Of a stretch of 64,000 nt of DNA, positions 1 through 16,258 are shown piece after piece. This DNA is from Selaginella moellendorffii (Eukaryota > Streptophyta > Lycopodiopsida > Selaginellales > Selaginellaceae). Where the stretch lies: positions 1,274,834-1,338,833 of the forward strand of contig NW_003314305.1 in NCBI RefSeq assembly GCF_000143415.4. Direction: 5' to 3'. Within the stretch, counting starts at the first letter, position 1. Each line of letters opens with the position of its first letter. The translations under genes and the position numbers were made by a program. The notes below the pieces were generated by a model. It was not told where the DNA came from, did no database searches, and was given only the letters and a program-made list of their open reading frames with translations.

Positions 1-1
1 C

Positions 2-1888
<1,887 letters not shown>

Positions 1889-1992
1889 ACAAACGCCGAA
1901 AGCTTTCTCAAGTCTAAAGCGTGTAAGTATTCCAAAGACCAATCAAGTTCTTTGATAGAGCTACTATTCATTTTACAGGAATTGCGAAACAC

Positions 1993-2960
1993 TTACACGC
2001 TTTTTCGCGATGGAAAAGGTTGGATGACTTCCAACTTCATGCACAGATCCAAAGCCAGGGCAGCAGCCAAGAACATCACCACGCTTTGCCCGACGAAAAG
2101 AGCTACGGCTTGATACTCCAAAGCCGTCCAAGAACCGGGTAAAACTTGCGTACTCTCGAGTTGTCCAAGAACTACACTAACAAGCCATCGTTTTAGATCG
2201 AACACTTGAAAGAAGAAGAAAAAAACCAAACTTTTACCTCGAACGAGAGCAAATCCTGCCGCGGCTCCGCTCTTGAGCTGGATGTTTCCAAGGTCTCTTC
2301 GAACGATGTAGCGATACGTGACTCCAAACACCGCACAAGTGACGAGAACCAGAGCTTCGCTGATAACCAATCCTGTCACCTCTCGACCGATCAAAGCCAG
2401 CGGCAAGCTCGCAAGAGTTCCAGCCACTGCCGAGACGAGAGCTGCTCGTCCCGATTCCATCCTCTCCACGTCCTCGTCCACGTCCGAAGTTTCCCACTTG
2501 GATCCACCGGCGCGAGCAACGATGAGAGCAATCTCCGCGGCTTTCAGCTCGGCCTGGGCGGAGATCACGTCTTCTTCGCACTGCTCCACCTGGAACATCC
2601 ACAATCCAAAGAATCCATCACTGGAAGAGAGATTATAGAACTTACAAGACGCTCTTGGGCTTGGAGCTCGGGATCATCCTTCTCCCTCGCCACATTGCCG
2701 GCCAGATTCTCCATCTCGCGCTTGGCGGCATCCAGGCGCCGAGCAGCCGCGGACAAATCCCGGAGCAGCGCCTTGGATTCCTCATCGCCGAAAAGCTTGT
2801 CGAGCTCCTCCGACATACCTCCTCGCAGGATTCCATCCTCGCCGCCATCGCCAATCTCCCCCAGCGCTCGAATCCGCCGCGAGGAAGCCCGGCGTCGCCC
2901 TGCATTGCCGGCGCAAAATGGAGAGGAAGAACAAGGGCAACAGAAAACCCTCGCGGCCAT
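1993..2960 (-). CDS. Putative plastid membrane protein, conserved plant family
   Basis: Three exons on the minus strand: start at 2960, introns about 2590-2645 and 2196-2246, stop at 1993. The N-terminus (MAARVFCCPC, rich in Arg, Ser and Ala) looks like a plastid transit peptide. It is followed by an acidic coiled-coil-like stretch (EELDKLFGDEESKALLRDLS), then SDVDEDVERMESGRAALVSAV, and then three or four hydrophobic segments; the end reads LDLCMKLEVIQPFPSRKSV. The pattern of SDVDED-ER, YRYIVRRDL and a C-terminal LDLCMKL resembles a family annotated in Arabidopsis only as stress-regulated or unknown plastid protein; that link is from memory. The function is unknown. It converges on DHFR-TS, with about 100 nt between the stop codons. 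Confidence 0.75.
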
Positions 2961-5769
2961 ATCCTCCACGCGGCCATATTCGACACGTGTCAGTCTTTCA
3001 AACCGCCAAGTCGCAACGCATCGCAGCCGTCGGATGCGTCCTACGTGGAATAAGGAAGCCTGACCGTCGCGCCTTTGGTTGTAACACACCGTCTCCTTGA
3101 TTCAAGGGGGCTCACACCACGATACAATGTATGATAGGCCCTGATGTTACAAATATACATATTTTTATGGCCTATGATCTATCTGCAATAAAATAAATGG
3201 AGGTACATGGTTTGGAATTTGAGAACCATGTGGGGCTTGAGACCAACCATGTGGAACAATTATTAAGTGTAGAGCAAATGCCTCAATGCCAGTGTTACAA
3301 TATGGAATCAACATCGTTGCTCCATTGTCCATGCCGTGCGCTTGCCATTTCTTAATGATGATAATATAGCTTTAAATAGTTTAGATAATAGTATTAGTAA
3401 TAATAATGCACCATTTTTTAATCCCATGTTCTTTCTCTCTCCGTTGTTTGTCGCCATTTTTTAATCCCCGACTCCATACTGACCTGGATGGATTTGCTCG
3501 GCCGCGTTGTTAACAATTGATTCCAGAAAACATGTGATTGACTTTGTGGCCGGTTCCATTAGAAAACGCTATTCTAATTAAAATGGTGGTGTTTTCTAGC
3601 CTGGACAAGAAAATAAGCACCGAGCATCGCATTAATTTAGTGTTTGCTTCGTACATCATGCCACTATACGAGTCGGTGCCACTCGAATCGTCCCAAGATC
3701 AACACCACCATCTCCAGAAACACCACGCAGGGTCTATGCATCACTCGAAAGTGATCGCTCCCCTTCGCTCTTTAGGAGAGCCACGATTAATAATTCTTGC
3801 CTGGTGTCCAAAGGATCGAAACAGCCACATTCGCTGTTATTACGTCGTATTATATTGTTAAATCACTTTAAAATTCAATATTAATTATTATAAGATAGTA
3901 TAATCAATGTTTAAAGTGAGAACCAAGTTGAGCTAATCCATCACGCTATGCCCCACATGTTCTCGACAGAATGATCGACAGCTCAATGCTAACACTTGGG
4001 TCGGATGCTCGGCATCTTTGCATTAGTGATTTGTGACACGAAACCAAGTACTTTCGGGCCAAGCGGAATGCATACTTGCAAGCTCTATAAAGGAGCTTGG
4101 TTTATTTTTTTCTAAGGAAGAAAAGAAGAATCCAATTTTTTTTTCAGGTTTTGAACGAGTTCTTTGTCCAAGGCTTTTGTTCTTGGGCCAAGCCAAAATG
4201 AGCGATAGATTCTAGCTGGGATGGATTATAGTTTTGTATGTGCTCGGCTTTGTTAATGCCCCATGGCCCCATATTCCTTCGTAAGTTCCAGTTTTGAGTT
4301 GCGAGCAAACGCAATCTAGAGATACATTACAAGTTGACTAGTTTTTTTTCTTCTAAATTGTTCTTTTTCGAGAGTATAGAGAACCTTGTGAAATGTTTGA
4401 AGCTGATTCAAGCAAGTTATCATTGGAACTTCATACTAGGAAACATTGTCTTTCTCCACCCTCCAATGTTTTATCCTGGATTATTACTCATTGCTAGAAT
4501 TTTTTTGACCTTATAAGAGTGGGTTAAAGAAACCACTTTGAATATTTCTTTGCCAAAAGTCTAGACTAGATTTTTAGATCTAAGTTATCTTCGTATTCTT
4601 GCTCCACTTCACTCCATTTTCTTGGGTTTGATGCTACTCTTTCAATCAATCAAACAACTTCCACGATTTTTGTCTCTTCTCACCACAAAAAATTGGATGT
4701 AGAGCAACGTTTAATAAATCTATGGCTTGATCCTGGCTCGCAGAAACATCTGAGAACTTGGATCACCAGAAAAGTACGGTCGGCTGCTTGTATTTTAGAA
4801 CAAGAATATACCTGTATTCTACGCGCACTAACTTCGAGGCCGTCAGTAAAATACCAAGGCGACGTCTCGAAATCGTCGATTTAACGCACGCTTGTCGGGC
4901 TGCGGCCGACCAGATTCTAACCCCGGCCAATCTAACTTTGTACATTTACTTTCACCTTTTACCCAAGGTACGACTACGCCAACTTGTCGTCATATACGAG
5001 CAATGATAGCCGTCGGATCGCGAGGACTACGTGGTCGCAGTGGAGGCCTTGGGATCTGCCAACCATTATTGTCGCTTCTCTGATAATTTGGAAAACAACT
5101 ATTCATATAAAAAAGTTCAAAATTTTTCAAAATAATAATGCTTTTGTAGCAATTTGATCGTATCCATCCCACTGGCTGTGCTATGGGCCACAGTATCTCT
5201 CTGAAAGCTTACAAGCCACCAATTCTTTCCATCGCTTCATATATTCAATGTGTTGGATTTGAGAAGGTTTGTTCGTTGGTTGCTGCCACCAGTCCTTTCA
5301 AATCCAGCAAAAAGTGGCCGGTCAAAGATGGTCAAGGACCGGTCAAAACCCCCACATTCTTGGGTCAGACTGGTCAGCTAACCATCTCTTCATCCCAAAT
5401 CCCATCCATTCCAAACACACACACAACTCTCATTCATCCCAAAGCCTCTGCTCCACCCACCACAATTCTGGGTCACCAAAATTTCACAAATCCCCACAAG
5501 CCTCTCACCATCACCATTGAAACCATGTTTCCAAAAGAAAAAGGAAAAAGAGAAAAAAAGTTTCAAGGAAAACCATTTTTCCAAAAAATATTATATATAT
5601 TTCAAGAGCCCACCACCTCACTTCCCTCCTCATCTGCTGTGCACACCACTTTGTTTACTCTTATTTTTTTCTTCTCTCTCTCACAAACAAAAGCCTGTTT
5701 GCTCTCATCTTTGCTCATTGTATTCTCCACAAATCGAAGAGAAAGAGGAGGCTGATTTTGGCTAAGTTG
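2961..5769. other. Intergenic, no gene seen
   Basis: A stretch of about 2.8 kb, mostly AT-rich. Short open frames such as 3538-3861 have no splice context, no recognisable motif and no copy elsewhere in the window. The last few hundred bases (from about 5400) become C/T-rich and probably belong to the promoter and leader of the AHL gene. I see no tRNA, TE protein or obvious repeat here. Confidence 0.5.
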
Positions 5770-5780
5770 CAGGAGCAGCA

Positions 5781-5816
<36 letters not shown>
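5770..5816 (+). repeat. (AGC)n microsatellite in the AHL leader region
   Basis: About 15 near-perfect AGC/GCA units, with two GGA interruptions at the left end. It lies about 1 kb upstream of the AHL start codon. A second CAG tract at about 6898-6952 encodes the polyglutamine of AHL. Confidence 0.85.
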
Positions 5817-5818
<2 letters not shown>

Positions 5819-6849
5819 CTGTTTTGGGTGTGCACTTAAACGTTTATCTCACTTTTTTTTCCTCATTTTTCCTTTTTTTTGCTTTCTTTCTTTCTCTACC
5901 TGGCCACAAGGTACTTTAACAAGACTTTTGTACAAGGATTTCCTTCTGATAATTCAGCTCCTGAGCAGTAACAGGAGCTCAGGAGAGCAGCGGCAGTAGC
6001 AGCTTTGAGTGCTTGGGTTGTCTCGCCGTGACGACGAAGCAGTCAATTCCCCCTCCATTCAATCATCCAATCAGAGGGTCGACTTGTCAATGATCATAGC
6101 TGCTGAACTCTCCCTCTCGCCCCCACGAACACACACGCGCTCTTCTTTTTAATCACCCCGGATCGTTTTTTCTTTTCTCGCTCCGCTCGCTTTGTTTTAC
6201 TAAACTCCCCCTCTCCGGCATTGCTAGATTTCTCTTCTTCTTCTTTGATCCAATCCATACATCCTTTGCTAGCTTTCCAGTGGAAGCTCGAACAATACCA
6301 AAAGTTTGATCTTCCCCATCCTGGCGCGCCAAGTGTACCATCAAATCCAGGAGACCATCATTTGATCTTGCTCGCAAGGAGAGAGAAACCAGCACAAAAG
6401 CGAGAAAAAGGAGGGTTTTTGATCCATCACAACGCAATGGTCGTCGCGTCCTCGAGCTTATCCCCAAAAGATCGAGCGGTGGGCTCTCTTCTTGAATGAA
6501 GGCCAGTGACAGGAGGAAGAATCTTTCCAAGGTTTGGTTTTTGTCCCGACTGGACATCACACTTCTCTCTCCCCTCTACGTCCTCTCTTTCTCCTCTCTA
6601 GATAGAGCTCTCTCAAGAACTGGATTGGATCCAAGCACAAGAACGTCACCGAGCCTCCAGTGCTAGCGAGGGCCGCATCTTCTGTACAGTCTAGTGGGTT
6701 TCCTTCCTTGCCACAGTGTGGTGGAGCGATCTTAGGATCCAAATGCGCGGCTATGGAGCTTGAGAAGAAGACTCACAAAGCATAAGCTTCTTGGATCAAG
6801 TAAGCATAGCTCAAGCGTTAAGTGATCTTCCGCGAAGCAGAAAGTTTCC
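5817..6849 (+). promoter_or_regulatory. Probable promoter and long 5' leader of AHL
   Basis: C/T-rich DNA with CTCTCT runs, for example around 6565-6600, which is typical of plant core promoters and leaders. It has several short upstream ATGs and possible GT-AG leader introns, for example a GTTTGG-type donor near 6530 and a GTAAGC donor near 6799. The exact transcription start cannot be fixed from sequence. The upstream ATGs suggest that either leader splicing or upstream-ORF control is involved. Confidence 0.4.
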
Positions 6850-6920
6850 ATGGCTGGAATTCCAGGATCTTTCCAGCACCAGCTCCAGCTCCTCCACCAG
6901 CAGCAGCAACAGCAACAGCA

Positions 6921-6953
<33 letters not shown>

Positions 6954-7905
6954 TCACCAACACCATCACCTCGGCGGCGGCGGCCACTCGAACGACGACG
7001 ACGAGAATCACTCGAACAACAGCAGCGGGGGCAGCAAAGGCGGTGGCGGAGTCGTGGGTGGAGGAGGACGGATCAACAACAACAACAGCAACTCCAAAGG
7101 AATTAACAACAACAACAACAACGCCGCGCTCCTCCAGGCCGGCTCTTCCTCCTCCTCGCTGCTGCTCAAAGATCACAGCCACAGCGGCGGTGGTGGCGGC
7201 GGCGGCGGCGGCGCAGGCGGCGTTGGTGGCGGCGAGGTGGTAGTCCGCAAGCCGCGCGGACGACCGCCGGGCTCCAAGAACAAGCCCAAGCCGCCCATCA
7301 TCATTACGCGCGACTCGGGCAACGCGATGCGCCCCCACGTCCTGGAGATCGCCGGCGGCTGTGACGTGGGCGAGACGCTGGCGGCATTCGCGCGACGCCG
7401 GGCTCGCGGGCTGTGCGTACTGGGCGGTAGCGGTACCGTGGCCAACGTGACGCTGCGGCAGCTGGCGGCGCCGGGATCCACTGTCACCTTTCACGGTAGA
7501 TTCGAGATTCTTAGCATATCCGGTGCCTTTTTACCGCCGCCAGCCCCGGTCGCGGTCGCGGGGCTGACGGTGGCACTGGCCGGGGCGCAACAGGGGCAGG
7601 TCTTAGGGGGCAGCGTGGTCGGGGTGCTCATGGCGGCTAGCCCGGTACTAGTTATCGCCGCGTCATTTGTAGGGGCGACGTACGATCGGCTGCCATTGGA
7701 TGAGAGCCTCGAGACAGGTGGCGAGAATCCGGGCGTCCAAGGGAACCACCACCTTGTGAATGTGTCGCCCGGTGGGGCTGGGGGAGGCTCAGGTGGGGCG
7801 AGCCAGCAGGAGATGGCCTTGTTAAACCTGGCACAGAATTCACTGGGGCAGTTGCCACCTGAGGTCTTGGCCTGGGCAGCAGCTGGGAATAGGCCACCAT
7901 TTTGA
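6850..7905 (+). CDS. AHL: AT-hook motif nuclear-localized protein, clade A type (single AT-hook plus PPC/DUF296)
   Basis: Intronless 351-residue protein. Residues about 14-40 are a Gln/His-rich tract encoded by CAG/CAC. It is followed by Gly-, Asn- and Ser-rich low-complexity sequence to about residue 130. The type-I AT-hook core [17 protein letters not shown] sits near residues 132-148 and binds the AT-rich minor groove. The PPC domain follows (about 155-290) and ends in the conserved GATYDRLPL. Known AHLs form homo- and hetero-trimers through this domain and regulate hypocotyl growth, chromatin and hormone genes. One AT-hook, type-A PPC and no intron fit AHL clade A. The N-terminal polyQ/polyH tract is longer than in most AHLs. 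Confidence 0.95.
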
Positions 7906-8292
7906 TGAATCTCTCTTTTTTTTTCCTTCTTTTTCTCCTTTTTTTCCTGCTTTGTTTGTTGTCCAAGTTCCTTCGAGAGGGAATGTCCAGGGTTTTTTTT
8001 GCTGCTGCTGGAGGAGTGAGTTCTTTCCTTTCCCAAGTTCTTGGAGGGGCAAAATCTCATCTTTGAGACCTATCAAGGTGAGAGAGATCACAGAGAGACA
8101 AGACAACAAAAAACTTTCCAAGATCTTCTACTTGTTCTCTTTCTTCTAACTTAGCATATAAGAGTGAGCCCACAGGTATGGGATCTCACCAAAGTAAAAT
8201 TATTTCTCTTTCTTCTTCTTCTTGGTTTTCCTTGGGACTGTATAACATCAATTTGACATTCTTTTCTCTCCTAATATTATTAATATCATCAT

Positions 8293-8319
8293 CAATAATA
8301 ATAATAATAATAATAATAA
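8293..8319 (+). repeat. (AAT)n microsatellite
   Basis: About nine AAT units in the AT-rich 3' flank of AHL. The rest of 7906-8509 looks like the 3' untranslated regions of AHL and of the convergent gene at 8510-9248. Confidence 0.8.
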
Positions 8320-8509
8320 CGAATTTTGTTGCTTTTGACTTAAAGCTGTTATAAATTTTAATTTTAATTTTAAATTTAAGAACCAGTTCCACAAACATTG
8401 GATCGAATGATTCAATCAAATATCGACTAAACTAAAAACGTTCGCCGAATGAAAAACGCATAAATCGCGACTACCAAAACTGTCTCTAGAAGAAACAAAT
8501 AAAAATGTT

Positions 8510-9248
8510 CTATATCTGCGGTAGATTCGTAGATCGAAGAAACTGCTTCAAGACCTTTTTATCGTCGTCGATCCGGGCCTTTTCGATGGAATTCGCGGGC
8601 TTGATCTTCCTCTTCTCGTCGAGCATCCACTGGAAAAGCTGGCGCTGCTCGTTGGCCGTGACTTTCCTGTGAGGAACTCGCGCGGGAGGAGCTTGGGCCG
8701 GCGGCGGCGACTCTGCGGCGTCCTTTTTCTGCGCACGCTGCTTCTTGCTCGATTTTGGTGTAGTCTTCGCAATTAAATAGCCTGGGCCAACGAAGAACAA
8801 AAAAAAAAACCAAGTGTAAGTCATCAAACTCTTTTTTTGTTCTTCACCTTTGCTGCCTCTCGATTCACGAGAAGAGTCAACAAGAATGAAGAACCAGGGA
8901 GATTTTTACGTACCACCAATGCAGACATTGATCACGAGGAAGACGCCCACAAAGCCTCGCAATTTGAGGAGAAGCGATTGCTTTGGCACCACCACTTCCT
9001 CTCGCCGTGGCTCAGCCCACTTGCCTGGAGCAAAGCACAAGTACTAAATCAATGCAAGGGCCCTCTATCTCTCCCTATTCCCTCTCTCTCCCTCTCTCCC
9101 TCGCTCGCTCCAGATTACGAGAAATCTTCGAGAAAAATCGCGCAAATAGGAGCGAGATCGATCAGAGAAGTAGCGCGTACTCACTCTTGGGTGCTGGAGC
9201 TGATCGAGGACCCAACGCGATACTCCGCAAGCGCTCCAAAGCTTTCAT
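8510..9248 (-). CDS. Small single-pass membrane protein, unknown function
   Basis: Three exons on the minus strand: start at 9248 (MKALERLRSIALGPRSAP), a second exon with KWAEPRREEVVVPKQ followed by a hydrophobic helix (LRGFVGVFLVINVCIGGYLI), and a last exon from about 8780 to the stop at 8510. The first junction is phase 1: A from the first exon plus GC gives Ser. The tail after the helix is basic (KTTPKSSKKQRAQKK) and then proline-rich, ending in a charged helix (NEQRQLFQWMLDEKRKIKP) that may be exposed to the cytosol or stroma. Length is about 150 residues. I do not recognise the family. Consistent splice phases and the single helix support a real gene. Confidence 0.65.
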
Positions 9249-9395
9249 CACGATCCAACACGACGATGCCACTTTAGGGCAAGAATGAACATCCCTTCGA
9301 ATATCCTTAAGTATATGCTTATAAAGATCCCACCGCATATTCTAATTTTATTCCAAAATTGTCTCCTCGAGAAGAAAAAAAAAAGCCTTCTTCCA

Positions 9396-10865
9396 TCACA
9401 CCACGAAGATAAGCTCTCGCCACAGACCCGATGCCTTGTATGGAATCGCCGACACAATTTTCTTCCCTTCCATGAGTGGAATCTCGTCGGGCTGTGGGAG
9501 TTTCTCTCGCCAGATGAAATCGTTTTCGTGCTCGCATTTTCGCAGCATCTCGTTCAGTGCTGTGATCTCTGCCTTGAACACCAGCTTGGACGTACCATCC
9601 CCTGGAACAAGGAAAAGTAATTCGCTTTCATGAGATTGATTGATCCAAGAGTGATCCAATCCAAACCTGGAGGCTTGGCAAGGTGTGCTTTCCTCGACAC
9701 CAGACGGAGAATCCCCGCGGCCATGCCCAGCCGCTCGATCTTCTTAAACTCTTCCGCGATGAGTCGCCGGCATCTCGCCTCGTGGAGAACACTGGAAGCA
9801 GTCATGAACCTCTAGAATGAATCTATCTCCGTTAGCCTTTCACAGTGAAACTAGAAAAAGGAAAGAAAAACTCACCTTTAGCTTGTCTGAGATGTCAATC
9901 CAGTCAGTGGAGCTAGCTTGCAATAGATTGATGGCTTCCTCGAGAAACATCACGACGCCATAGTGGAGTTTCGCGACGAGGCTCCCGCTCGTCATGTTCT
10001 GCTCGGCTTTACGAACGGTGACGGCCTGAAAAAGATGGTTACACAAAGAAGGTGAGAATAATTGCTTCGTACCTGCGCCTCAGCCAAACAAACAAGACTC
10101 ATTGCCGTTGCCATTGACGAAGTAAGCTCGGGAGATTTGTCCAATGATAGTAACGTTTGCAATCCTGGAAGCAAATCCTGGGACAAGTGATGATACACAC
10201 CGGACGCTCTACGGAAAAGCATTGCGGACTCGACTAAATCTGGCAAAACGACAGTCAAAATCAATCAGGCTATCAACAAGGAAATCTTACCGGTCGCAAG
10301 CAACTCCATGGCTCTTTCTCTTAACAACGCCGCATAAAGAGAGAGCATCATTGCTAGCTCGAAACGTAGATCGTCAATCCGGCAGTACTTCGGCCCTCCC
10401 AAGCCATGGCCGGAAGGGCCACACAAAGCACTCGTCCACCGAAGTTTCAAGTCACTTGTCCACTGCAAGATCTGTAAATTCTGCTGCTGTATCACGTTTG
10501 CCACTAGATTCTCAAGCAGAGGAAGATACTTCTCCAGCTTTTGTAGGTCCTAGAGAAAAACAAAGTGATTCTCAGCAAAGAATCCTCGAAAGCCACATAC
10601 CTGCAAGATGGGAGATGTAACGCCGCCAGCCATCTCTCTCGCAATTGCGGCGGTGAGATTGCTACTTCCATTGATGGATTCTTCAATCGCTTTCCTTTTA
10701 GTGCTGAGATCCTTGAGCTGTTCCAAGGTTCCAGAGTCGCGGGCATAGTACGTAGCCTCAAACACCACCTAGAAACACAGCAAACAAGAGCTTTACGAAC
10801 AGTAAATCAAGAACACCTACTCTCTTTGTCTTGAGCTTTGATGGATCTCGAAAGTGAAGCAGCAT
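9396..10865 (-). CDS. BRO1-domain protein (endosomal-targeting BRO1-like)
   Basis: Multi-exon gene on the minus strand, from the start at 10865 to the stop at 9396. The first exon is short (MLLHFRDPSKLKTKR) and joins in phase 0 to VVFEATYYARDSGTLEQLKD. Further exons contain EESINGSSNLTAAIAREMAG, then helical segments including YCRIDDLRFELAMMLSLYAA and LAEAQAVTVRKAEQN, and a C-terminal exon ending in WRELIFVV. The all-helical pattern with the early AIAREM block matches plant BRO1-like domain proteins. BRO1 domains bind ESCRT-III in endosomal sorting. An overlapping upstream ATG near 10874 is in the wrong frame for the first junction, so I preferred 10865. Confidence 0.8.
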
Positions 10866-10901
10866 CTTTCACCTTCATTTGACACTACACTACCGCGACA
10901 A

Positions 10902-11169
10902 TCAATCGCTCCTCTTGCGCTCACTGGCAGTCTCGAGCATAGACGCGCTCTCCAGGGCCTTGAGCTCCGCAAGATGATCCAGCGCTTCTTGATATTTCGA
11001 TCGCTGCAAGCCAAGAACGTAGAAACAAGAAATCAGCCATGCTGGATCTACCTACATTCGCCCGCCAATCCATCCATACCTTGTACCGCTGCTCCACGAG
11101 CTCCGCGACGTAGAATCCCACGAGCGAGAATCCGACAACGCTGGTGACGAACAGCAGATGACGATTCAT
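10902..11169 (-). CDS. 63-residue single-pass membrane protein
   Basis: Two exons: 11169-11080 and 11003-10902, with a phase-0 GT-AG intron of 76 nt. The N-terminus is a transmembrane helix (LLFVTSVVGFSLVGFYVAEL). It is followed by a short charged helix (QEALDHLAELKALESASM) and a basic end (SERKRSD). The stop is only 36 nt from the BRO1 start on the same strand, leaving little room for separate untranslated regions. It may be a separate micro-gene, part of a dicistronic transcript, or an alternative 5' exon set. The clean splice sites and hydrophobic helix favour a real product. The family was not recognised. Confidence 0.6.
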
Positions 11170-11616
11170 GCCGCCGCGAGTAGCTGAGCCGCCAGAGAGA
11201 AGATCATCCCCGGGCACACGTGCGCGCGCGCTCCAATCTAAACCCTCAGCGCTGCCAAGCGCAAGAACCCTAAAATTCTCCTCTACTTTGACTGACGCGG
11301 GGGCCCTTTTGCATTGGATGCGTCGCGCCTCGCTCTCGAGGAAGCCGCCGCCGACCAATTACGGCCCGCCACGTGGCACCATACGCACCGACATTTCAAC
11401 CCGGCTATATTCTCCTGTACGAACGGTAAGAACGCGACACGCCGTACACCATGTCTGATGTTCTTGGAAGATCTATAAAACGATGTTCTATCAAATTCCA
11501 AGACAATAGATCATAGAATTGCAAACTTCCTACTGAGAAACCACTCGTGAGACAAGAGCGTAGAACCAAAGAACTTTAGTAAGAACACTTGAAACGAAGA
11601 ACTCCATAGCTAGCTT

Positions 11617-14333
<2,717 letters not shown>

Positions 14334-14450
14334 TCAACTGGTAATCTCATACTTGGGATCTGCCACTACATAGTGATATGCCACCACCAGCACAAAAATG
14401 CATATTCCCAGGAAGTTTGCAAAGAAGCCCAGATCCTGATCATCAATCAT
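14334..14450 (-). CDS. OST4: Oligosaccharyltransferase subunit 4 (OST4), 38 residues
   Basis: Tiny ER membrane subunit of the oligosaccharyltransferase that transfers the glycan to Asn on nascent proteins. The whole protein is [20 protein letters not shown] followed by [18 protein letters not shown]. It has a short lumenal N-terminus and one transmembrane helix, matching the conserved OST4 family of 30-40 residues nearly end to end. The ATG follows directly after a TTTGCAG acceptor, so a leader intron ends exactly at the start codon. The frame continues open upstream, but that part is intron and leader. The extra ITS at the end is slightly longer than many OST4 proteins. Confidence 0.92.
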   Translation of the reverse strand: MIDDQDLGFFANFLGICIFVLVVAYHYVVADPKYEITS

Positions 14451-16179
14451 CTGCAAAACAAAGCCCAAATTTTTTTTTACCGCTGCTAGATGTAGATCCA
14501 GAATCTCGTGGCGCCCAGATGGAGAGTGGGCTCTAGCAAAAACGACGGGCATCATACCTTTCCGGATGGACCAAACCCCGCCCCTTGCGAATAAAGCCCT
14601 AGGCAGCTGCGAGCGAATTAGGGCTCCTCATGTGCTGTTTTCTGACCGTCCACGTGGATGGTCCCGATCTCCCGAGCAAGGCAATTGAAGAACGCATGTA
14701 CCATCTCTTGGTCTTTTGCGCTTTCTTGTTTGTTTTCGCTGCTTCCGAGACAAGCAATGTTTATGGGCGCTGGCTGAGAATCCAGGTATCGTGTTTGTGA
14801 ACAGTGTCGGGTCCGAAAGTTTTTTCTCGCCAAATATCTGAAGACCAACTTTGTTTTTCGCTCCTCGTCTGTTGCTCTTGTAAGCCTTCTGTCGCGGAGG
14901 CCTTAATTCCATGTGATCCTGTCGTGTCGTTGCCAAGATGTTCTCCCCGAGAAATCAGACAGAGTGTGCTCCAATTGAATGCACCTGGTTGCAGCACCGT
15001 ATCGTTTTTTGGACATCTGATGGGTGTTTGGCCTACACAAGTCTAATCCCGAAATGGGGTATACTAGACTAGACGTAGCCTTTACACAAGCAAAGCACGC
15101 GAAATGGACCATGCCCATGGAAGATCTTTCTGTTTTTTGTTTCTCGAGAATTGATAATGTTATCCGGTTCATATGGGTTCATCCGGTTCATAACTTCCGA
15201 CGTAAGTTACAGCGGCGGGAATGTTTCTTTCTTGTTCTTGCTTATAGAATATGACTCTTCCTTATTTATTAATTGGGAACCAGATGCTCTCAGTCAAACG
15301 TTCAGTCTCATTTTGTGTTCTCCCACTTTAAAAAAGACCTATTAATATATATAATTATTGATTTGCTAGGATATCGGGAAATAAGAAAATATAAAGAAAG
15401 GAAAAGAGAATGTTTAGTCCGACTTACGTGGTTTTGCACCTCGCGGCCTCTGACAAGATTGGCAGCATGTACGAACAACTCAGAAGACAGTAATGTGTTC
15501 CTCCGTAAAAAAAGCAGAAAAGGAAAAAAAAAAAGGAAAGCTAGAAAAAAAAGATAACAAATTTAGAACAGCTTGCAAAGTTCGAGTCTGACACGAATGT
15601 ATACGCACTATATCGAACTGAGGAGAAGACGAAAGAAGAAGAAGAAGAAGAAGAAGAAGAAGAAAAAGCAAAATGTGATGAGTCTAAAAACTGTCTCTCG
15701 TCCCCCATGCCAGGCCACATGAGAGCTGTAAATTGTGCTCACATCGCCAGCACCCCCTTCACTCCCGGGTAGCAATCGCTCGCCAAAGCGATTGAAACCT
15801 CCCCGCGTCTACAGATATGGGAGGAGGAACCAAATGCAAATTGCCCGATGGTGACAACCAAATCATCTTGCAAATCCATATCATATTATATGATATCAAC
15901 CAGCTCTCCCTATGGTTAAGCGGTCTCTTCACACCATACTTTCCCACGGGTTTAGCGTTAAGTTCGCAACACAATCCGACCGACACCCCCGGCCATATTG
16001 GCCCCCCCAGTTTGAGCAAGTCAATACATTCGGGCATTGCCAAGATCATGAAAGGTGGTGGTTGAGAGATGGAAGCATGTCCCCCTCCACAGTTAATATT
16101 TCTAGTTTTTTTCCATCCTTCCATTTTTTTCCGTCGGGACTTGTAGGGCTTACGCACGTCCCAAAGCCCTCCTGTTCTG
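14451..16179. other. Intergenic, no gene seen
   Basis: Contains the OST4 promoter and leader (about 14451-14700) and the distal COMT promoter. Apart from simple repeats I see nothing coding. The frames at 15759-16304 have no recognisable motifs. Confidence 0.5.
15633..15666 (+). repeat. (GAA)n microsatellite
   Basis: About eleven AAG/GAA units in intergenic DNA. Confidence 0.85.
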
Positions 16180-16187
16180 TATATAAG
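16180..16187 (+). promoter_or_regulatory. TATA box of the O-methyltransferase gene
   Basis: TATATAAG sits about 30 nt before a C/A-rich probable start-site region (about 16200-16225) and about 620 nt before the O-methyltransferase ATG. The leader would therefore be long, with or without an intron. Confidence 0.55.
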
Positions 16188-16224
16188 AAGTACACACACA
16201 GTGCCATTCCAAAAATACACAGTG

Positions 16225-16258
16225 CTACTACTACTACTACTACTACCACCACTACTAC
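16225..16258 (+). repeat. (CTA)n microsatellite in the 5' leader of the O-methyltransferase gene
   Basis: Ten or so CTA/CCA units shortly downstream of the TATA box, so probably transcribed. Confidence 0.75.

Noticed and set aside
3538-3861. 107-codon frame in the left intergenic region
   Set aside because: No domain, no splice sites, no repeated occurrence and ordinary AT-rich composition; treated as chance.
4890-4935. GC-rich stretch with a tRNA-like look near 4900
   Set aside because: No matching acceptor stem, D-arm or T-arm could be drawn.
6811-7494. A 227-codon frame antisense to AHL
   Set aside because: Composition (runs of Leu, Val and Ala) is the reverse complement of the CAG/GGC repeats in the AHL coding strand; no motif or splice context.
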